From: Flammeovirgaceae bacterium
Lineage (GTDB): Bacteria > Bacteroidota > Bacteroidia > Cytophagales > Cyclobacteriaceae
Reading direction: 5' to 3'
DNA length: 9,450 bases
Assembly: GCA_947457025.1 (NCBI GenBank)
Contig: CANGUI010000049.1
Span: 1 to 9,450 of the forward strand
Numbering within the stretch: position 1 is the first letter of the stretch; each line of letters begins with the position of its first letter. This document shows, one piece after another, positions 7,105 to 9,450 of this stretch. Below the pieces are notes generated by a model, which was given only the letters and a program-made list of their open reading frames with translations, searched no databases and had not been told where the DNA came from. The translations under genes were made by a program, and so were the position numbers.

Positions 7105-7872
7105 ATGTTATCAAAAATGAAAATGATGTTATACCGTTGCCAATTTTTCTTGATTGCCACAACTGTATTTTTTCTGGCCAATAGTCTTAGTGCACAGAAC
7201 AAACTTCCTACAAGGAGTTTTGGTGTTCAGCTAAGCCCATTTTTGATTGGTTCACCTAATCTAGGGAAGTCAATTATGTTACCTGACAGTTTACTTGTGG
7301 GTATTGAAGACTTGGCAAATGCAAATCCAAGTTTACAAGTTGGGTTTTTCTTTGAGCGGCGATTCAGCGAGCGATGGCTTTTTAGAGTTGACGCCAACCT
7401 GATGCACCGAAGTATTTGGTACATGATTATTGATAATCCGTGGGGTGGCTTTTTTCAAGCCAAACGAACTCCTGCCGCGAGTATTTTGGTAACGGTAAAT
7501 CTTCCGATTCAAATTCAGTACCGGCTGCACCGAAGACTGCACGTGAGCGGTGGCCTCGCGACACAGTTTCATTTTGGGCCGCGCGAGAGCACCAATAATA
7601 ATTGGTCCCGTCCCGACCTCATGCTTGCAAGTCGTGTGGACCAAGCCTATAGAAGCATCACGCTGCATACACAATACGGCTTGTTTTGGCACACGCCCAA
7701 GTGGAGCCTCGGTTTCTCGTCGCAGCAAAGCCTAACATCAATAACTACGGGCTTTGAATGGCGTGGATTGAATTACGAGTTACCGGAACTTAATACCCGG
7801 ATATATTATTTCAATATTGGCTACCGGTTAATCCCGCCCAAAAGGAAGTGGATGAAAACAGATGAGTGGTAA
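7105..7872 (+). CDS. Outer-membrane beta-barrel protein, second paralog (pair B)
   Basis: A 255-residue predicted outer-membrane barrel with a signal peptide cleaved after SLSA (residue 30), leaving Gln-Asn. It is a paralog of the protein at 5832: the early segment FGVQLSPFLIGSPN parallels FGFQISPFALVAASP, the ANANPSLQ and RVDANLMHRSI blocks fall at identical residue numbers (71-78 and 94-104), and ASRVDQAYR parallels LNQVDRAVK. It ends with YYFNIGYRLIPP, equivalent to YLNIGYVLLPA in the paralog, plus an extra charged tail (KRKWMKTDEW). ATG 7105 gives residue numbering equal to the paralog, but internal ATGs at 7117, 7123 and 7126 are possible starts. It sits four bases after the lipocalin-like gene, suggesting a translationally coupled lipoprotein-barrel pair. 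Exact function unknown. Confidence 0.85.
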   Translation: MLSKMKMMLYRCQFFLIATTVFFLANSLSAQNKLPTRSFGVQLSPFLIGSPNLGKSIMLPDSLLVGIEDLANANPSLQVGFFFERRFSERWLFRVDANLMHRSIWYMIIDNPWGGFFQAKRTPAASILVTVNLPIQIQYRLHRRLHVSGGLATQFHFGPRESTNNNWSRPDLMLASRVDQAYRSITLHTQYGLFWHTPKWSLGFSSQQSLTSITTGFEWRGLNYELPELNTRIYYFNIGYRLIPPKRKWMKTDEW

Positions 7873-7988
7873 ATGCTTTTTTCCCCGCTGCCGCACTCTT
7901 GGAGAGCGCTGCGTACCGCACCTGTTACCCTAAATAGTTTTTGGAAACGCTATATATACAGAACCTTCCTATTATGTTTAGTATGGCT

Positions 7989-8102
7989 GAGGGGCTGACA
8001 TCAGAAATTACCTACCGCAACACTACTGCCGCCACGGTTCGTTTCGGGTTGACAAGCCAGGATGAGATGGGGATTATTTTTGGGTATTACTACGAGGAGT
8101 AG
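7989..8102 (+). pseudogene. Truncated 3' copy of the copper monooxygenase gene (direct repeat copy 2)
   Basis: A 114-base near-identical copy (three mismatches) of 4091-4204, coding for the last 37 residues of the copper monooxygenase, from EGLTSEITYR to GYYYEE and TAG. The copper-ligand motif SQDEMG is kept, but the heme domain and all histidine ligands are absent, so it cannot be an enzyme. It is open in frame from ATG 7974, which would give a 42-residue peptide beginning MFSMAEGLTS; I see no evidence that this is expressed. Homology stops exactly after the stop codon and begins abruptly at GAG 7989. Best read as the scar of a duplication or of insertion by homologous recombination. Confidence 0.9.
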
Positions 8103-8230
8103 TTTCAGCGATTGCTCTACTAGAGTAAAGGCATTTTGTGCAATTTTATTTCTTGAATCTTTTGTTTTTATAAGCTTTTGTCAAGGAAAAGTTAAACAGT
8201 GTTTGAAAGCGGGAGTACTTTTCTTGCGCC

Positions 8231-8317
8231 GCATTATTTTTTCTCACAATTTTCCCTCACAGATTTGCGCAACATCTGGTTTTAGTAGGTTCAATTTAAA
8301 TTTAAACCTTAAAATCG
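8231..8317 (+). promoter_or_regulatory. Leader before the short lipoprotein gene, similar to the leader at 4388
   Basis: GCATT (8231), a T-rich run, TTTTC (8250-8254), CGCAACATCTG (8268-8278) and TTTAAA-type sequence precede the ATG at 8318, in the same order and spacing as before the lipoprotein gene at 4476. Both leaders also lie downstream of a copper monooxygenase 3' end, so they were probably duplicated together. No standard promoter motif is evident. Confidence 0.5.
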
Positions 8318-8539
8318 ATGTTCAGAAACATAATACGTTTTTTAGCGGTCATCGGGACAAGTTTTATTGTTAGTAGTTGTGGCGAGGTTGCAGATTTAAA
8401 TCCATCTAGCGATCAACTGCCACAGGTTGAGAACGGGCGGCTATCGTTTAACAATGCGGACAGTTACAGATTGCTCCTCAGTTCAACGATTGATGAGAAT
8501 ATCGAACAAATTGTTCACGACCCGACCTTAAAAATATGA
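8318..8539 (+). CDS. Short lipoprotein, probably truncated (pair C)
   Basis: A 73-residue lipoprotein candidate. The signal peptide MFRNIIRFLAVIGTSFIVSSC gives a good lipobox (VSSC, Cys21). The remaining ~50 residues (QLPQVENGRLSFNNADSYRLLL ...) resemble the beginning of longer Bacteroidota lipoproteins and stop abruptly at TGA 8537-8539. Aligned without gaps, it shares Arg7 and Cys21-Gly-Glu with the 431-residue protein at 4476, and the leaders are alike, so the two may derive from one ancestor. The likeliest reading is a gene shortened by deletion, with the 26-base repeat at 8540 marking the joint. A genuine small lipoprotein is possible, because the reading frame, leader and neighbouring barrel gene are intact. 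Confidence 0.6.
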   Translation: MFRNIIRFLAVIGTSFIVSSCGEVADLNPSSDQLPQVENGRLSFNNADSYRLLLSSTIDENIEQIVHDPTLKI

Positions 8540-8565
8540 AGACGTGCCATTTAATTTCGGATGAA
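8540..8565 (+). repeat. 26-base direct repeat, copy 2
   Basis: AGACGTGCCATT, TAA, TTTCGGATGAA: the counterpart of 6615-6640, with only the three central bases changed. Here the ATG in the repeat (8561) opens only nine codons (MKADMEKSV, then TGA), so the start region is kept without its gene. It lies directly after the stop of the short lipoprotein and 32 bases before the barrel gene. Confidence 0.75.
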
Positions 8566-8597
8566 GGCTGACATGGAGAAATCAGTCTGATATTTCA

Positions 8598-9326
8598 ATG
8601 AGAACAAATTACCTGATCTTGTTTTGCCTGGCATTAGGGCTAAAATCAATCTATGCTCAGCGGCCATTTGGTGTAAGCCCGTTGGTTATTCTAAGAGCAC
8701 CAAACGTATCCATCCAGGACGATGGTGGTTTGTTTATAGCCGATCAATTTCTCCAGCGGTTAACGTATGGAATTGGCGCTGAGTTTGGTTTAAGCAAGCG
8801 GCTGGCTATAAGGTCAGGTGTGCAGCGGGTCTTTTTTGTGTCGGATGTTAACTACTGGTTTCCAGGACAGGGTAATTTCTTTTTTTCAAAGAGTCAGCCC
8901 ATCACCGGTATTCAAATACCTGTTGCTCTGGATTTTCATTTGATTCATGATCATTCCAGTTCTCGCTGGAGATTAGGATTTACCGGAGGTACCAGCCTGC
9001 AATTAATCGAAAAAACCAAGGGTGCCGGATTTGGTGATGTTCTGAGTTTTGATCGTTCAATCCAAATCACAGACACCTATGCGTACAATTCAGTCGAAAG
9101 AACTTTCGCTACCCTTGATGCAGGTTTTTTCGTGAAGTACCGGTTGGGCAGGCACGTTTGGGCTACGTACTCGCTTATCTGGTTACATAGTTTAGCAAAC
9201 GCGGTAGTCGAAAACAATGTTCGTTATTCGGTAGCTTCAGCAGCAATCACTACTAGCCATGAAGCACGCACTGTTGCCGATGGTAGTGCGCGGCATCATG
9301 GATTTGGATTGCAGTACCGATTTTAA
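8598..9326 (+). CDS. Outer-membrane beta-barrel protein, divergent third member (pair C)
   Basis: A 242-residue predicted outer-membrane barrel. The signal peptide is cleaved after SIYA (residue 20), leaving Gln-Arg-Pro. The mature protein opens with RPFGVSPLVILRAPN, reminiscent of FGVQLSPFLIGSPN in the protein at 7105, but the blocks shared by the other two barrels (ANANPSLQ, ANLMHRSI, QFHF) are absent. It is therefore at best a distant relative. Strand-like segments include GIGAEFGLSKRLAIRSGVQRVFF, SRWRLGFTGGTSLQL and FATLDAGFFVKYRLG. The protein ends in HGFGLQYRF, with the terminal phenylalanine typical of the signal read by the BAM assembly machinery. Overall it resembles PorT-like or OmpA-like small barrels. 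It follows the short lipoprotein by 58 bases and probably shares its transcript. Function unknown. Confidence 0.85.
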   Translation: MRTNYLILFCLALGLKSIYAQRPFGVSPLVILRAPNVSIQDDGGLFIADQFLQRLTYGIGAEFGLSKRLAIRSGVQRVFFVSDVNYWFPGQGNFFFSKSQPITGIQIPVALDFHLIHDHSSSRWRLGFTGGTSLQLIEKTKGAGFGDVLSFDRSIQITDTYAYNSVERTFATLDAGFFVKYRLGRHVWATYSLIWLHSLANAVVENNVRYSVASAAITTSHEARTVADGSARHHGFGLQYRF

Positions 9327-9345
9327 CTCTACTTTGTCACAACAA

Positions 9346-9391
9346 TTTTGCTGAAAATCAGATAGATAGCTATCTTTGAGCATCAGCAAAA
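9346..9391. repeat. Nested inverted repeat around a promoter
   Basis: Outer arms TTTTGCTGA (9346-9354) and TCAGCAAAA (9383-9391) are perfect 9-base inverted repeats. Inside lies the 12-base palindrome AGATAGCTATCT (9364-9375). The predicted promoter at 9347-9378 sits within this structure, so the arms or the palindrome may be binding sites for a regulator acting as a dimer. This is inference; no regulator gene is in view. Confidence 0.5.
9347..9378 (+). promoter_or_regulatory. Bacteroidota-type promoter facing right
   Basis: TTTG (9347-9350), 20 bases, TATCTTTG (9371-9378): an exact match in both boxes and in spacing to the Bacteroidota housekeeping promoter TTTG-N19-21-TAnnTTTG. Transcription would start near 9385 and proceed out of the right edge, suggesting a rightward gene just beyond the window. 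Confidence 0.65.
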
Positions 9392-9433
9392 AAATAAAAG
9401 CGGGAACCGCTGATAAGAAAGAACGGCTCCCGC
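9388..9433 (-). terminator. Intrinsic terminator for a leftward gene beyond the right edge
   Basis: Read on the minus strand, GCGGGAGCCG (9433-9424) pairs with CGGTTCCCGC (9409-9400) through a 14-base loop with one internal mismatch, followed by TTTTATTTTTTT (9399-9388). This is a good intrinsic terminator in the minus direction. On the plus strand no T tract follows the stem, so it should not end the barrel gene's transcript. It implies a minus-strand gene ending just to the right. Confidence 0.75.
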
Positions 9434-9450
9434 GTATTATGTAAAAACCA

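Larger units (their letters stand above)
7873..8317 (+). other. Gene-free stretch with a gene remnant and an AT-rich leader
   Basis: These 445 bases hold no full-length gene. In order: about 115 bases after the barrel gene with no clear terminator or promoter; the 114-base copy of the copper monooxygenase tail (7989-8102); and an AT-rich leader of about 215 bases before the ATG at 8318, whose last 87 bases resemble the leader at 4388. Other open frames here have no recognisable product. Confidence 0.7.

Noticed and set aside
8062..8373. 103-codon open frame overlapping the monooxygenase tail copy and the short lipoprotein
   Set aside because: It reads the duplicated tail out of frame and then runs through AT-rich leader; the in-frame lipoprotein at 8318 has a proper signal peptide and is the better call.
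9400..9433. Hairpin considered as terminator of the barrel gene ending at 9326
   Set aside because: No T tract follows it on the plus strand; the A/T tract is on the other side, which fits a minus-strand terminator.

Overview
The window looks like a chromosomal segment of a Bacteroidota bacterium, probably of the Cytophagales type; the finer placement is inference. The reasons are: promoter-like sites of the Bacteroidota form (TTTG, about 20 bases, TAnnTTTG), no clear Shine-Dalgarno sequences before most starts, many lipoproteins with type II signal peptides, and small outer-membrane beta-barrel proteins whose signal peptides end in Ala-Gln. Composition drifts from GC-rich on the left (ribD, prmC) to more AT-rich on the right.

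Left part (1-1799): two housekeeping genes are read divergently from a 36-base gap. ribD (riboflavin synthesis, minus strand) runs off the left edge, and prmC (release-factor glutamine methyltransferase, plus strand) is complete.

Middle part (1919-4204): a lipoprotein with a carboxypeptidase-regulatory-like domain is followed by a 444-residue lipoprotein. The second protein fuses a cytochrome-c-like domain (heme motif CX4CH) to a PHM/DBH-type copper monooxygenase domain in which every copper ligand can be seen.

Right part (4476-9326): three consecutive pairs of a lipoprotein gene and an outer-membrane beta-barrel gene, all on the plus strand. Pair A is a 431-residue lipoprotein plus a barrel at 5832. 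Pair B is a lipocalin-like lipoprotein plus a barrel at 7105 that is clearly paralogous to A's. Pair C is a short, probably truncated lipoprotein plus a more divergent barrel at 8598. Just before pair C lies a 114-base, nearly identical copy of the 3' end of the copper monooxygenase gene, ending at the same stop codon. The leaders before lipoproteins A and C also resemble each other. The region therefore appears to have grown by segmental duplication, or by insertion through short homology, with pairs A and B now bracketed by 114-base direct repeats.

Right edge (9327-9450): a good Bacteroidota promoter match on the plus strand sits inside an inverted repeat, directly beside a hairpin terminator that works in the minus direction. 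This suggests one gene starting rightward outside the window and another ending leftward into it. No tRNA, rRNA, CRISPR array, transposase or integrase was found.
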